From Halomonas organivorans (GTDB lineage Bacteria; Pseudomonadota; Gammaproteobacteria; Pseudomonadales; Halomonadaceae), in contig NZ_JACHXM010000009.1 of NCBI RefSeq assembly GCF_014192055.1, positions 62,001 to 126,000 of the forward strand: a stretch of DNA of 64,000 nt, in the 5' to 3' direction. Under the pieces are notes generated by a model. The model had not been told where the DNA came from. It made no database searches and saw only the letters and a program-made list of their open reading frames with translations. This document shows, piece after piece, positions 63,693-64,000 of this stretch (positions are counted from its first letter, which is position 1; the number at the start of each line of letters is the position of its first letter). The translations under genes and the position numbers were made by a program.

Positions 63693-64000
63693 CCCGCCGA
63701 ACCGCCTTCTTTTTCGATGAGCACTGCATGTGGCACAGCGCCGGTCAGCATGCCCTGATCATGCCGGTAGGCGGCTGGGTGCAGCCGCCGGCCGCAGGGG
63801 GACTTGCCGAATCGCCCGAAACCAAACGCCGGCTGAAAAGCCTGATGGACGTATCAGGGCTCAGTGACGTCCTGACAGTACGCTCGGCGCCCGCCGCCGA
63901 AGAGGTCGACCTGAAGCGTATCCACCCGGCGGATTACCTCAACCGCTTCCAGGCATTGAGCGAGGCTGGCGGCGGGGAACTCGGCGAAACCGCGCCCATC
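63689..64000 (+). CDS. Class II histone-deacetylase-like amidohydrolase (3' end outside window)
   Basis: The first 104 residues are visible: MTRRTAFFFDEHCMWHSAGQ, then PESPETKRR-like ESPETKRRLKSLMDVSGL and ADLKRIHPADYLNRFQ-like VDLKRIHPADYLNRF. These are the N-terminal features of bacterial HDAC-like and acetylpolyamine amidohydrolases, which remove acyl groups from amines with zinc. The catalytic His-Asp region lies past the window edge, so activity cannot be judged. Coupled to the permease gene by a 4-base overlap. Confidence 0.85.
   Translation, partial: MTRRTAFFFDEHCMWHSAGQHALIMPVGGWVQPPAAGGLAESPETKRRLKSLMDVSGLSDVLTVRSAPAAEEVDLKRIHPADYLNRFQALSEAGGGELGETAPI

Overview
The window is GC-rich, densely coded DNA of a gammaproteobacterium, most likely a halophilic Halomonas-type (Halomonadaceae) organism. 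This rests on the protein resemblances (Fpr/FinR pair, HmgA, Hpa proteins, TRAP transporters, Dxs/IspA/XseB order) and on base composition; no rRNA marker is present. I saw no rRNA, tRNA, CRISPR array or intact insertion sequence. The genes read as chromosomal: core housekeeping genes sit between blocks of aromatic catabolism.

Region 1 (1-14151, all minus strand) is an aromatic catabolic cluster of three transcription units. Unit C runs from 13111 to 8116: Rieske ferredoxin, a small unknown protein, Rieske oxygenase, SDR dehydrogenase, ferredoxin reductase and an MFS permease. Unit B runs from 7893 to 2188: FAD monooxygenase, TRAP transporter P-Q-M and a sulfatase without a signal peptide. 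Unit A runs from 1856 past the window edge: an IclR regulator and a type I extradiol dioxygenase. Each unit has a sigma70-like promoter followed by the same 27-bp AT-rich element (17 of 27 positions identical in all three). I infer one regulon, probably autoregulated by the IclR protein. A GntR/UTRA regulator lies just upstream, and a 16-bp perfect palindrome overlaps the ferredoxin promoter. The substrate is unknown; the sulfatase suggests a sulfated or otherwise anionic aromatic.

Region 2 (14152-33635) is mostly core genes: fpr with its divergent LysR gene (FinR-like), a chemoreceptor, speE, a VanZ-like gene, hemE and ribA, a PAQR/hemolysin III protein, a two-component system divergent from a periplasmic hydroxyisourate hydrolase (as in E. 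coli hprRS/hiuH), xseB-ispA-dxs-djlA, serA and a DMT exporter. One full long-hairpin repeat lies at 19788-19945 and a second at 33756-33892, with a fragment at 13336.

Region 3 (33636-42805) holds purine salvage/catabolism (8-oxoguanine deaminase, NCS2 permease, IclR regulator) and the homogentisate branch of tyrosine catabolism (hmgA, fumarylacetoacetase, maleylacetoacetate isomerase) with a divergent MarR gene, then a Bcr/CflA exporter.

Region 4 (42896-58947) is a homoprotocatechuate meta-cleavage pathway: hpaF, E, G, H, D and I, a succinate semialdehyde dehydrogenase and hpaR, with hpaA, a second TRAP transporter and a phenylacetaldehyde dehydrogenase-like gene. There is no hpaBC; a MobA-type flavoprotein hydroxylase takes that place.

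Region 5 (59215-64000) has an exported metallo-beta-lactamase-fold protein, a LuxR regulator, a MetA-pathway-type outer-membrane protein, an MFS permease and the start of a class II histone-deacetylase-like amidohydrolase cut by the window edge.
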